Shown: piece by piece, positions 6,025-15,800 of the stretch
How positions within the stretch are numbered: the stretch's first letter is position 1
Layout of the letters: every line of letters begins with the position of its first letter
From: Solimonas terrae
GTDB lineage: Bacteria > Pseudomonadota > Gammaproteobacteria > Nevskiales > Nevskiaceae
Direction: 5' to 3'
DNA length: 64,000 bases
NCBI RefSeq assembly: GCF_011067135.1
Contig: NZ_JAAMOW010000008.1
Coordinates: forward strand, 1-64,000
Notes under the pieces: model-generated
Told to the model about the DNA's origin: nothing
The model's input: the letters and a program-made list of their open reading frames with translations, nothing else
Databases searched by the model: none
Translations under genes and position numbers: made by a program

Positions 6025-7356
6025 GTGCGCCTCAGCCTTTCGCGGCTAACGCTTCCGGTCGGCCTGCTGGCCGCTCTTTCCACACTCGCGAGTCTGCCGG
6101 CCTACGCAGACGCGGCGGCCCGGCCCCACCTCGTCACGGCGGACCAGATCAGTGCCGGCGACACCGCCTGGATGCTGGCGTCGACGGCACTGGTGCTGCT
6201 GATGACGATCCCCGGCCTGGCAATGTTCTACGCCGGCATGGTGCGCAAGAAGAACGTGCTCGCCACCGCGCTGCAGAGTTTCTTCGTCACCTGCCTGGTC
6301 AGCGTGCTCTGGGTGCTGGTCGGCTACAGCCTCGCGTTCACGCCGGGCAGCCCCTGGATCGGCGGGCTGGATCGCTTCGCGCTGCAGGGCATGCTTTACC
6401 TGCACGACGCCGGCAAGCTGACCGTCAGCCACGTCGCGCCGACGATTCCCGAATCCGTGTTCGTGATGTTCCAGATGACCTTCGCGATCATCACGCCGGC
6501 GTTGATCGCCGGCGCGTTCGCCGAGCGCATGCGCTTCGGGGCGATGGTGCTGTTCATGGCGATGTGGTCGCTGCTGGTCTATGCACCGGTCGCACACTGG
6601 GTCTGGGAGCCGACCGGCTGGCTGGCCAGCATGGGCGCGCTCGACTTCGCCGGCGGCACGGTGGTGCACATCAATGCCGGCGCGGCCGGTCTGGCCTGCG
6701 CGTACATGCTCGGGCGCCGCACGCACTACGGCAGCGAACCCTTCATTCCGTTCAATCTCGGCTTCACGATGATCGGCGCCTCGCTGCTCTGGGTCGGCTG
6801 GTTCGGGTTCAACGCCGGTTCCGCGGTGGCGGCCGACGGTCGCGCCGGCATGGCGATGCTGGTCACGCAGACCGCGACGGCGATGGCTGCACTGACCTGG
6901 AGCACGATCGAGTGGCTGATCCGTGCCCGCGTGTCGCTGCTTGGCTGCCTGTCCGGCGCGGTCGCCGGTCTGGTCGCGATCACGCCGGCCTCGGGCTTCG
7001 TCAATGTCGGCGGCGCGCTGGCGATCGGCGTCTCGGCCGGCGTCGCCTGCTACTGGGGTGCCACCGGCCTCAAGCGCCTGCTGCGTGCCGATGACTCGCT
7101 CGACGTGTTCGGCATTCACGGTATCGGCGGCATCGTCGGCGCCTTGCTGACGGGCGTGTTTGCCGACAAGAACATCAGTGGCTCGGAAGGCCATTTGCTG
7201 ACGCAGGCGATCGGCGCGTTCGCGACGCTGATCTACAGCGGTACCGTCTCGCTGCTGATCCTGGTGATCCTCAAGTACACCGTCGGCCTGCGTGTCAACG
7301 CCGAAGAGGAACTGACCGGTCTCGACCTGTCGCTGCACGGGGAGGCCATCCCATAA
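6025..7356 (+). CDS. amtB: Ammonium transporter AmtB
   Basis: This 443-residue protein begins with a cleavable signal peptide (LLAALSTLASLPAYADA), as in AmtB, followed by about eleven membrane segments. The signature DFAGGTVVHINAGAAGL and the later FGIHGIGGIVGALLTG supply the two pore histidines, so the channel looks functional. Start GTG 6025 is supported by GGGGGA about eight bases upstream. It takes up ammonium across the inner membrane. A glnK gene, normally just upstream and encoding the PII regulator of AmtB, is absent from this locus. A sigma-54 promoter candidate precedes it. Confidence 0.95.
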   Translation: MRLSLSRLTLPVGLLAALSTLASLPAYADAAARPHLVTADQISAGDTAWMLASTALVLLMTIPGLAMFYAGMVRKKNVLATALQSFFVTCLVSVLWVLVGYSLAFTPGSPWIGGLDRFALQGMLYLHDAGKLTVSHVAPTIPESVFVMFQMTFAIITPALIAGAFAERMRFGAMVLFMAMWSLLVYAPVAHWVWEPTGWLASMGALDFAGGTVVHINAGAAGLACAYMLGRRTHYGSEPFIPFNLGFTMIGASLLWVGWFGFNAGSAVAADGRAGMAMLVTQTATAMAALTWSTIEWLIRARVSLLGCLSGAVAGLVAITPASGFVNVGGALAIGVSAGVACYWGATGLKRLLRADDSLDVFGIHGIGGIVGALLTGVFADKNISGSEGHLLTQAIGAFATLIYSGTVSLLILVILKYTVGLRVNAEEELTGLDLSLHGEAIP

Positions 7357-7584
7357 TCAATTCCGGATCGCCATCGCGCCCGGTGTTTCGCACCGGGGCA
7401 GTGCCCGAAATCACGGCGCATGTCGGCGCGCCGCGGTTCGCGGGCACTGTTCCGGTGACGGGCATCGGCAGGCGCGATGCGGCGGTCCGGGTGACAAGAG
7501 AAAGCGCATGACCAGGCTTCTGTACATGGAGGACCCGTTTCTTGTTTGCGGCCGGTGTGATGCCGGCCGACCGGAGATGTCGTC

Positions 7585-7899
7585 ATGACCGAAAACGAAG
7601 CTTTGCTGGTGGCTACACGGCTGTACGTACGGATGCGCGCCAATGGCGGGCGCGTGATCGATGTGACCTGGCTGACGCAGAACGCCGAGTACGCGCACGA
7701 AATCCTCAGGCTCGCGGCGGGCCATGTGGACGGCGAAGTGCAGAGACTGGGTGCGCGTCTCGAAGAGCTGCTGTTCGGTACCGTGCAGCCGCGCAGCCCG
7801 GCACCGCCTGCGCCGGCCGCCGCGACGGCGGCACGCGAGACAGCTGCCACACTCACCGGCGGCAAGACACCGAACAAATACGTCGGCGTCCTGCGCTGA
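7585..7899 (+). CDS. Small conserved-looking hypothetical protein
   Basis: This 104-residue soluble protein starts at ATG 7585 with CGGAGA about 8-13 bases before it. The first ~70 residues are helical and charged (NEALLVATRLYVRMR, WLTQNAEYAHEILRLA). The tail is a low-complexity Pro/Ala stretch (PAPPAPAAATAA) ending in NKYVGVLR. No signal peptide or membrane segment is present and I recognise no family. It lies alone between amtB and the FUSC gene, 228 bp after the former and 220 bp before the latter, so co-transcription is uncertain. Third-position GC bias matches a real gene in this genome. Confidence 0.6.
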   Translation: MTENEALLVATRLYVRMRANGGRVIDVTWLTQNAEYAHEILRLAAGHVDGEVQRLGARLEELLFGTVQPRSPAPPAPAAATAARETAATLTGGKTPNKYVGVLR

Positions 7900-8119
7900 T
7901 CGCCTCAGCGGCCGGTATTGTCTTGCCGGTCCGGCGCTGAATCTCCCGAGGCAGGTGCCACCGTCGCGCGGCCGTTTCGGGCTTTGCATGCGGCGGGCGA
8001 GGCGCGCCCGCTCCGGCAGCGTCCGGGCTGCCCGGTGAATCCGGCGCGTCTCGACCGGCGCCGGCGCGACGCGCAGGTGGTGGCACAATCGCCCGACCAT
8101 TCCGATCGCGATTCCGCCG

Positions 8120-9556
8120 ATGACCACACCCGCCGCCTTGCCCGCGTTTGCCGCACCGCGTGCGGCGCGCCTGCACGCGCGAACCGCCCTGTCGGTGGTC
8201 GCCGGCATGGCGCTGGCGATGGGCATCGTCACGCTGGCGGGCGGGCGCCGCGAGGCCTGTCTGCTGGTCGCGGCGCTGGTGATGACGCTGTCGCGCAGTC
8301 GCTTGCTGGCGAGCCGGCGCGGACTGCTCGAGGCGCTGTTGCTGTTGCCGTTGATCGCGATGATCACGCATGGCGTCGGCCTGTTGTTCGTGCACTGGCC
8401 GGTCGCCGGCGCGCTTGCGTACGTGGCCGCCATGTTTCTCTCGATCTGGCTGCGACGTTTCGGGCCGCCGGGCTCGCGTGCCGGCGCGCTGCTGGCGCTG
8501 CCGTTCATCACCTTGCTGATCACCCCGGCGGCCGGCGTGCCGCCCGCCCATGCCGTGGCGTTGGCCGTGCTCGCCTTGCTGGTCAGTGCGGCCTTGCGCG
8601 TGCTGACGGCGCCGCAGACCAGGCGGCCGGTGGAGGCTCCGGCGCTCGCGATGCCGGCCGCCGCGTCGAACCTGCGGCCGATCGCCAGCACGCGCATGGC
8701 GATCCAGCTGGCGCTGGCCCTGGTCGCGGCTTTCGTCTCCGGTCATCTGCTGTTTCCGCAACATGTGAGCTGGGTGGTGCTGACCGCGCTGCTGGTCTGC
8801 AGCGGCAATCGCGGCCGCGCCGATGTGCTGTACAAGAGCGGTCTGCGGGTCGTCGGCGCGCTGGTCGGGACGCTGGTGGTCGCCGGCGTCTCGCAGCGCC
8901 TGCCGATCGCGCAATTGCCCGGCCCCCTGCTGAGCCTGATCGTGCTGACGATCGTCGGCTGCGGTCTGTGGCTGCGTGAATGGACGTATGCCGCCTGGGC
9001 GCTGGCGATGACGCTCACCGTCGCCTTGCTGCAGCCGGTCATGGGCGGGGTGGCGCCGGCGCTGCCGGGCGATGTGCTGTGGGAACGCGTGTTCGCCATC
9101 GTGCTCGGTGGGCTTTGCGGCGTGCTGCCGTCGTGGTTCGTGCTGCCGGTGCGTTCGGAAGCCGTACTGCGCCGGCGTCTGGCCGAGCTGCTTGCCGTGC
9201 TCGCCGAGACCTGGGCGGCGCCGACACCCACGGCGCCGCTGCGAATCGAGCAGGCCCTGCTGCGGCTCGAGGAACTCGCGCCGCCGTGGCGTGCCGGGGC
9301 GCGACTTGCATTCCACCAGGCGCCGCTGCGGCGGCCTGCGCGATGGCTGGGATTGAGTGCCGAGTGCGTGCAACTCGCCAGCGCGGCGCCGGTCGGCGCC
9401 GGCCCGCGCCGCGCATTGGGCGAGGCCAGACGTGCCCTGCGCGACCCGGACGCCATCGGTCCGGCACTGCAGGCCCTGCGCGACTGCCTCGCCGACGGGC
9501 TTGCCGCGTCGAACGCGAAGCGTCCGCGGACCGCGACGCACGGAAGCCCCGGCTGA
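8120..9556 (+). CDS. FUSC family inner-membrane protein
   Basis: This 478-residue protein has two blocks of hydrophobic segments, each about 150 residues long, roughly at 25-165 and 195-345. This is the internally duplicated layout of FUSC/aromatic-acid exporter proteins. The second block contains the FUSC-like stretch HVSWVVLTALLVCSGNRG. A soluble helical C-terminal domain of about 130 residues follows. Relatives export fusaric acid or hydroxylated aromatics, often with a periplasmic adaptor; no adaptor gene is next to this one. The substrate cannot be inferred. Confidence 0.7.
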   Translation: MTTPAALPAFAAPRAARLHARTALSVVAGMALAMGIVTLAGGRREACLLVAALVMTLSRSRLLASRRGLLEALLLLPLIAMITHGVGLLFVHWPVAGALAYVAAMFLSIWLRRFGPPGSRAGALLALPFITLLITPAAGVPPAHAVALAVLALLVSAALRVLTAPQTRRPVEAPALAMPAAASNLRPIASTRMAIQLALALVAAFVSGHLLFPQHVSWVVLTALLVCSGNRGRADVLYKSGLRVVGALVGTLVVAGVSQRLPIAQLPGPLLSLIVLTIVGCGLWLREWTYAAWALAMTLTVALLQPVMGGVAPALPGDVLWERVFAIVLGGLCGVLPSWFVLPVRSEAVLRRRLAELLAVLAETWAAPTPTAPLRIEQALLRLEELAPPWRAGARLAFHQAPLRRPARWLGLSAECVQLASAAPVGAGPRRALGEARRALRDPDAIGPALQALRDCLADGLAASNAKRPRTATHGSPG

Positions 9557-9617
9557 GCTTGTTTCCCCGTCGCGGCGGGCGAGCGTGCCTTTCGCTGCCG
9601 GGCGCGGCAGCGAGGAC

Positions 9618-9811
9618 CTAGTCCGCTGAACCAGATGAATGGCACCGAAGACCCCGTTCGCCCCGAGTGCCGCGCGCAGAGCGCGCGGTGTATCGAGGGG
9701 CTGGCGCACCGACGACGCGCAGCGGTCCCTCGATACGTTTCGGCTCACGCCGAAACACTCGGGACGAACGGAATCCGATCACGGTGCGAACCAAGTGGTT
9801 CAGTGGACTAG
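9618..9811. mobile_element. Non-coding MITE-like element with CTAG target duplication
   Basis: A 186-bp element (9622-9807) is flanked on both sides by CTAG (9618-9621, 9808-9811). Its ends are 12-bp inverted repeats, TCCGCTGAACCA and the complement TCCACTGAACCA. Inside lie nested palindromes: CGTTCGCCCCGAGTG and CACTCGGGACGAACG arms, and TATCGAGGG/CCCTCGATA arms, so the whole folds into a branched hairpin. There is no gene. A 4-bp CTAG duplication fits mobilisation by an IS5-type transposase. The right CTAG overlaps the selO stop codon. Confidence 0.7.
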
Positions 9812-11325
9812 GACGAGCAGCTGACCTCGATCAGACGCGCCTCGGGCGGTGGTTCGGCGGCGTAGGTTTCGAAGCCCGGATGTTCGTCATAAGGTTTGCG
9901 CAGCAGCGACAGCAGGGTTTCGATCTCGCTCGCGCCGCCGCGCTCGGCGTCCTCGATCGCCTGCTGTGCGAGATGATTGCGCAGCACGAACTTCGGGTTG
10001 ACCGCGTTCATGGCCGCGCGCCGTTCGTCATCGCCCAATGCCTGCGCCTGCAGGCGCGCGCGATAGTCCGGCAGCCAGGCATCGAAGGCAGCCAGATCGC
10101 GCATCTCGTCGCGCAGCGGACCGGCCGAGGCGTCGCTGGCCATCGCCACGTCGGCGAGCAGGCGGAAGCTGCGCGTGAAGTCGCCGCGTCCGGCATGCAG
10201 CAGGCCGAGGAAGCGATTGATCAGCTCGACATCCTGATCCTGTTCGTCGCGCAGGCCGAGCTTGGCGCGCCACAGGCCGGTCATCGTTTTCGAATACTGC
10301 GGGCCGTAGCGTTCGAGCAGGCTTTCGGCGATTTCGACGGCACGCTGCTCGTCGGCATCGAGCAGCGGCAGCGTCGCCTGCAGCAGGCGCGAGCAGTTCC
10401 AGTAGCCGATGCCCGGCTGGCGATCGTAGGCGTAGCGGCCGCCCTCGTCGCTGTGATTGCAGATGTGATGCGCGTCGAAGGCATCGAGAAAACCGTAGGG
10501 GCCGTAGTCCAGCGTCAGACCGAGAATCGACATGTTGTCGGTGTTCATCACGCCGTGGCAGAAGCCGACTGCCTGCCATTGCGCAATCAGCCGCGCAGTG
10601 CGCTCGATGACCTCGGCCAGCCACGCCGCGTACCGATCCGGCGTTTCGCGCAGCTGCGGAAAGTGTTCGTCGATGACGTGATCGGCCAGCGGTGCCAGCC
10701 GCTGCGGCTGATTGCGGTAGTAGAACACCTCGAAATTGCCGAAGCGCAGATGCGAAGGGGCGACGCGGCAGATCACGGCGGCGCGTTCGATCGTCTCGCG
10801 GCGTACCGGATCGTCGCCGACGATCAGGCTCAGCGCGCGCGTGGTCGGAATGCCGAGATGCTGCATCGCGGCGCTCGCCAGATATTCGCGCACGCTGGAG
10901 CGGATCACGGCGCGACCGTCGGCGAAGCGCGAATACGGCGTCTGCCCGGCGCCCTTCAGTTGCAGGTCCCAGCTTTCGCCGCGCGCGTTGCGCACCTGTC
11001 CGAGCAGCATCGCGCGGCCGTCGCCGAGCTGCGGCACGTAGACGCCGAACTGGTGCCCGGCGTACAGCGCCGCGAACGGCTCGGCGCCCGGCAGCGGTCG
11101 GTTGCCGGCGAAGGTTTCGACGAAGGCCTCGCTGCTCAGCGTCGACGGATCGAGATCGAACAGCGCGGCGACCTCGGCATCGGCGTGCAGCAGCCGCGGC
11201 TGCGACAACGGCGTCGGTGCCACGCGTGCGCCATAGGCGTCGCCGAGCCGGGCGAGACGATTGTCGAGGTGCAGTTGATCGAGCGTGAGCGGCACGGAGT
11301 GCGGTGTCGGGAAACGAATGGCCAC
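9808..11325 (-). CDS. selO: Protein adenylyltransferase SelO (YdiU)
   Basis: This pseudokinase-fold enzyme transfers AMP to Ser/Thr/Tyr of proteins, a redox-linked function in the family. Recognisable features are YAGHQFGVYVPQLGDGRA, the lysine in WDLQLKGAGQTPYSR, the region HGVMNTDNMSILG with the metal-binding residues, and the conserved C-terminal CSS in which eukaryotic homologues have selenocysteine. The start is uncertain: GTG 11325 gives 505 residues, close to E. coli (478), while an ATG at 11424 would add 33 unsupported residues. The TAG stop lies in the CTAG at the edge of a MITE. Confidence 0.9.
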   Translation of the reverse strand: MAIRFPTPHSVPLTLDQLHLDNRLARLGDAYGARVAPTPLSQPRLLHADAEVAALFDLDPSTLSSEAFVETFAGNRPLPGAEPFAALYAGHQFGVYVPQLGDGRAMLLGQVRNARGESWDLQLKGAGQTPYSRFADGRAVIRSSVREYLASAAMQHLGIPTTRALSLIVGDDPVRRETIERAAVICRVAPSHLRFGNFEVFYYRNQPQRLAPLADHVIDEHFPQLRETPDRYAAWLAEVIERTARLIAQWQAVGFCHGVMNTDNMSILGLTLDYGPYGFLDAFDAHHICNHSDEGGRYAYDRQPGIGYWNCSRLLQATLPLLDADEQRAVEIAESLLERYGPQYSKTMTGLWRAKLGLRDEQDQDVELINRFLGLLHAGRGDFTRSFRLLADVAMASDASAGPLRDEMRDLAAFDAWLPDYRARLQAQALGDDERRAAMNAVNPKFVLRNHLAQQAIEDAERGGASEIETLLSLLRKPYDEHPGFETYAAEPPPEARLIEVSCSS

Positions 11326-11500
11326 TTTAGCCGTTCGGGCGCCGGTCCGAATGGGGGATCGCGACGAGAACCGCCGCGCAACGGACCGATTCGCTTCGCG
11401 GCCGGCGGCGACAGGCATCCCCATACCCCCGGCACGCTGCCCGCCCGCGTTCAGTCGGCTCTGTTATAAGGGCGGTCAGGATCACCGGCGGGAGAGGATC

Positions 11501-11686
11501 ATGCACTTCGGCGAAGGCTATGGACTGTGGGGACTGATCGTCCTGATTGCGGACATCTGGGCGCTGGTCAGCGTTCTGCAGAGCAATGCGACGACCGGCA
11601 AGAAAGTGCTGTGGATTCTGCTGATCTTCTTCCTGCCCGTCCTCGGTTTCGTGCTCTGGCTGCTGCTCGGGCCGCGCGGGCGTTAG
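11501..11686 (+). CDS. Two-helix membrane peptide, PLDc_N family
   Basis: This 61-residue protein has two membrane helices (GLIVLIADIWALVSVL and VLWILLIFFLPVLGFVLWLLLG). They are joined by the short loop SNATTGKK and followed by the basic end GPRGR. This is the stand-alone phospholipase-D N-terminal-type domain (PLDc_N, PF13396), common as small bacterial inner-membrane proteins of unknown function. ATG 11501 is preceded by GGGAGAGG at ideal distance, and this decides the start. It diverges from selO and is followed by an oppositely oriented gene, so it is probably monocistronic. Confidence 0.75.
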   Translation: MHFGEGYGLWGLIVLIADIWALVSVLQSNATTGKKVLWILLIFFLPVLGFVLWLLLGPRGR

Positions 11687-11757
11687 CGTCACCTCGCCGC
11701 AAGCCGCTCGGTTCGTACCGGCCATCGGCCGGTCGCGGCCGGACGTTCGGCGCGCGC

Positions 11758-12741
11758 TCAGTCGCCCAGCACGCGCTGCCGCAGTTCGGCTGCTGCCCAG
11801 TAGTGCGGCGGCGCACCGGACATCGCGGACACCAGTTCGACGAGCCGCTGGTTGCGCGGCGCGGCCAGGCCGTGGGACGCCGCGAGGCGCACGATCTCGC
11901 CGTTGAGTTCGTTGACTTCGGTCGGCTTGCCCTGTTCGACGTCGGCCACCATCGACGGATAGGCGCGTTCGCGCAGACCGTTGCGGCGCCGCGCCAGATG
12001 CCAGGGCAGGCTGCTGCGGCCGGCCAGCAGAGAGCGATACCAGGCGTGCGGAATCGGCATCGGCAGCCTGAACGGCGTGCCGCTGGCGCGCAGCACGCCG
12101 ATCGCCTCGTCGAGTATCGCCACATAGATCGCCCGCAGCGGACCCGGCTTGAGCAGGTCCTCGAAGGTCGCATGGCTCAGCGCACAGATCGCGTTGGCGA
12201 GATTGATCAGCAGCTTGCCCCATGCAGCCGCCTCGCCGTGACTGGATCGCACCGTGATCCTGGGCGCCGCGAATGCGCGCAGCAGACGCCGGTCGTCACT
12301 GCCGATGTAGATCTCGGCGCGTGTCGTCAGCTCGGTGTGCAGCGGTCCCAGCAGCTGGGCATTGAACATCACCGTCATCGGCACGACGCGCACGCCGGGC
12401 AGGCGCTCGCGCAGGCGACGCAGCGCCGACAGCCCGTTGAGGGTGGAGACGATCGTGCAGCCCGGCGGCAACGGCGGCAGGCTGTCGATCAGCGCATCGA
12501 GCTGCGGGTGCTTGACGCCGATCAGCAGATAGTCGACGTCGTGCAGGTCCAGGGTCGTGCGCAAGCCCGGGCGCGCCACCACCAGCGGCGTGCCGCCACG
12601 CTCGACGCGCAGTGCGGTCGCCGCCTCGAAATCGGCGCGGTTCTTGTCCCGGACATGGACCTGCACCGGTTCGCGTCCGGCGGCCACGGCGAACGCGGCA
12701 ATCGTGGTGCCGACGGCCCCGGCCCCGATCAGCAGAATCAT
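11758..12741 (-). CDS. Ketopantoate reductase-like NAD(P)-dependent oxidoreductase
   Basis: This 327-residue protein begins with the Rossmann motif MILLIGAGAVGTTIA. It has the C-terminal ApbA/PanE helical domain, including WGKLLINLANAICAL with the lysine equivalent to the catalytic one of PanE. The N-terminal phosphate-binding loop continues VRDKNRADFEAA. PanE reduces 2-dehydropantoate to pantoate for coenzyme A synthesis, but many genomes have several paralogues with other substrates, so no gene symbol is given. ATG 12741 is preceded by GGGAGGGA. It diverges from the cyclase gene at 12818, with only 76 bp between the start codons. Confidence 0.75.
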   Translation of the reverse strand: MILLIGAGAVGTTIAAFAVAAGREPVQVHVRDKNRADFEAATALRVERGGTPLVVARPGLRTTLDLHDVDYLLIGVKHPQLDALIDSLPPLPPGCTIVSTLNGLSALRRLRERLPGVRVVPMTVMFNAQLLGPLHTELTTRAEIYIGSDDRRLLRAFAAPRITVRSSHGEAAAWGKLLINLANAICALSHATFEDLLKPGPLRAIYVAILDEAIGVLRASGTPFRLPMPIPHAWYRSLLAGRSSLPWHLARRRNGLRERAYPSMVADVEQGKPTEVNELNGEIVRLAASHGLAAPRNQRLVELVSAMSGAPPHYWAAAELRQRVLGD

Positions 12742-12817
12742 CGAATTCCCTCCCGACAGGGCTGCTACCCTTGCACGGTCGACGATCGCTGACAACGGCA
12801 GGCTGGAGTTCCCAGAC

Positions 12818-15800
12818 ATGAAGGCATGCGCGAGCTGCCAGGCGGAAAACCCGGAAAACGCGCGCTTCTGCAATCAGTGCGGCGCGTCGCTGGCGGCGTC
12901 GCCAGGTCCGGCACCGGCGGCCGGCTATACACCGCGGCATCTGCGTGACGGTGCGCTGCGCGCGGCCGGCGCGATCGCCGGCGAGCGCAAGCGCGTGACG
13001 GTGCTGTTCGCCGACATCAAGGGTTCGACGCGGCTCGCCGAACAGGCCGGCGCCGAGCTCTGGCACGAGGTGCTGGATCGCTTCTTCGGGTTTCTCACGC
13101 AGGCGGTGCACCGCTATGACGGCACGGTCAACCAGTACACCGGCGACGGCATCATGGCCCTGTTCGGTGCGCCGGTCGCGCTGGAGGATCACGCGCTGCG
13201 CGCGGCGCACGCGGCGCTCGACATGCAGCAGGCCGTGCGTCGCTATGCCGACGAGCTGCGGCTTGCACACGGCCTCAACCTGTCGATGCGCATCGGCCTG
13301 AACAGCGGCGAGGTCGTGGTCGGTCGCATCGGCGACGACCTGCGCAGCGACTACACGGCGCAGGGACCGACGGTGAATCTGGCCGCGCGGCTCGAACATC
13401 TCTGCGAGCCCGGCCGTGTCTACGTTTCACGGGCGACCGCGCTGCAGCTCGAAGGCTATTGCCGGCTGCGGCCGCTGGGTGCCGCCCAGCTCGCCGGTCA
13501 CGACGAGCCCCAGGAAGTCTTCGAACTCGAAGACGCCGGCGTGCGTCACGAACGCCTGCAGCGCAGTCTCGCGCGCAGCGGTTCGCCGTTTCTCGGCCGC
13601 GCGCCGGAACTGGCGCAGCTGCAGCGGGCGCTCGACGATGCGCGGGGCGGGCAGGGCCGCGTGCTGGCGGTGATCGGCAGCGCCGGCCTCGGCAAGTCGC
13701 GGCTCTGTCATGAATTCGTCGAAGGCTGCGCCCGCGCCGGTGTCGCCGTGCATCGCTGCAGCGGCGTGCCGTACGCGCGTCGCGTGCCGCTGCTGCCGAT
13801 CCGCGATCTGCTGCGCGGCCGGCTCGGCGTGCCGGCCGCTGCCAGCGACGAGCAGGCGCGGCAGTGGATTGCCGGCGCGCTGACCTTGCAGATCAGCGAT
13901 GCCGCAGCGCTGCTGCCGCATGTCTTCGAATTTCTCGGCATCGCGGCGCATGGCGGCAGCGGCATGGTCGAGGCGCAGGGCAGCGCGCAGGAGCAGATGC
14001 TCGACCGGCTCGCGACCTTCCTGTGTTGCGGCGAGCAGCCACGCGTGCTGCTGATCGAGGATCTGCACTTCCTCGATCCGGCCACCGAAGCCTTCATCCT
14101 GCGGCTGGCGCGCGTTGCCGTGCGCGAACGCTGCCTGTTGCTGCTGAACTACCGGCCGGACTATCCGGTCGGCGCGCTCGACCCGGTGATCGGCGATCGT
14201 CTGCAACTGCGGCCACTGGCGGCGGCCGATCTGGAAGACCTCGCGCGCACGCTGCTCGGTGCCGATCCGTCGCTGGCGCCGATTGTCGCGACACTGGTGG
14301 AACGCGCCGCCGGCCATCCGTATTTCGTCGAAGAGGCGGTGCTGGCCCTGGCCGAAGGCGGCTGGCTCAGCGGCTCGGCGCGCGCCTGGCGGCTGGCACG
14401 GCCGATCGACGAATGGCCCTTGCCGGACAGCGTGCAGGCGCTGCTGGCGGCGCGCATCGACCGGCTCGAAGACGCCATGCGTGCCTTGCTGCAGGCGGCG
14501 GCGGTCATCGGCCAGCGCTTCGATGCGGCGCTGCTGTCGGCCGTGGTCGGTGACGATGCGACGCGTGTCGATGCCCGTCTGCTGGGTCTGGCCAACGACG
14601 GCTTCGTGCGCAGCGATGACGAGGGCTGGGTGTTCGCGCACCCGCTGTTGCAGGAAGTCGCGTATCGCGGACAGCTGGAATCGCGCCGCCGCGGCGTGCA
14701 CGCCGAACTCGCGCGGCTGCTGGAACAGCGACACGGGCCGATCGAACCGCCGCGCGAAATCTCGACGCGCATCGCGCATCACTGGCGCGGCGCCGGCGAC
14801 GCCGGTCGCGCCGGCCTCTGGGGCCTGGCCGCGGCGCGCTGGGTATCGACGCGCAATTTCGAGACCGCGACCGACCAGTGTCGCGTCGCGATCGCCGATC
14901 TCGATCGTGCCGGCGGCGATGATCCGGCGTTGATCCGTACCGGTGCGCTGGCGCGCGCCATGCTGCTGCGTCTCGCGCAATTCACGCCGATCGCGGCGGA
15001 CGAGCTCGAGCGCGCCTATGAGGAAGCGCGGCGCATGGTGGCCGCGGACGACGTTGCGCTGCGCGCCGAACTCGGTGTGTCGTACGGCAACCGCCTCCTG
15101 CATCGCGGCCGGGTCGACGAAGCCGCGCGCACGCACGAACAGGCCATCGCGCTGGCGATGGCGCATGGCGAAACCTCGGTCATCAACCGCTTCCGCGTCG
15201 CGTTCCTGATTTCGTTCAACGCCGCCGGCCGGCTGCGACAGGTACTCGAACTGCTCGACGCCACCGGCGACGACTGGCGCACCCGGCCGGTCGACAAGGA
15301 GAACTACATGTCGCGCGCCTATTACGGCCTGATGCTGGGCTGGATGGGGCGCCTCGACGAGGCCTACCGACATCTGCAGGCAGCGATGCAGATCGCCATT
15401 GCCGAGCAGGGCGCGGCAATGAGCTGGATGTACGCGGCGCTGGTCGATCTGGCCTTGCTCAGCGGCGATTTTCCGCCGGCGCTGATGGCGGCCGAACGGG
15501 GCATGCGCTGTGCGGCGGAGAGCGGCAGCCCGTTCCTGCGCGCGATCGCGCAGCGGGCGCTGGGCCTGGCATTGGGCCTCAACGATCGACGCGCCGAGGC
15601 GATCGAGGTGCTGCGCGAGGCGCAACCCATGGTCGGGCCGAATGGCTTGGCGCATCTGTACGAGGCCAACCTGCTGGCGACCCTGGCGCTGATCGAACAG
15701 GAGGCCGGCCGCGAGCAGGAAGCCGAACGCACCGTGCAGGCGGCCTGCGTCAGTGCGCGGGGTTCCGGCTCGCGGGTCTGGGAAATTCTTGCCGTGCTGG

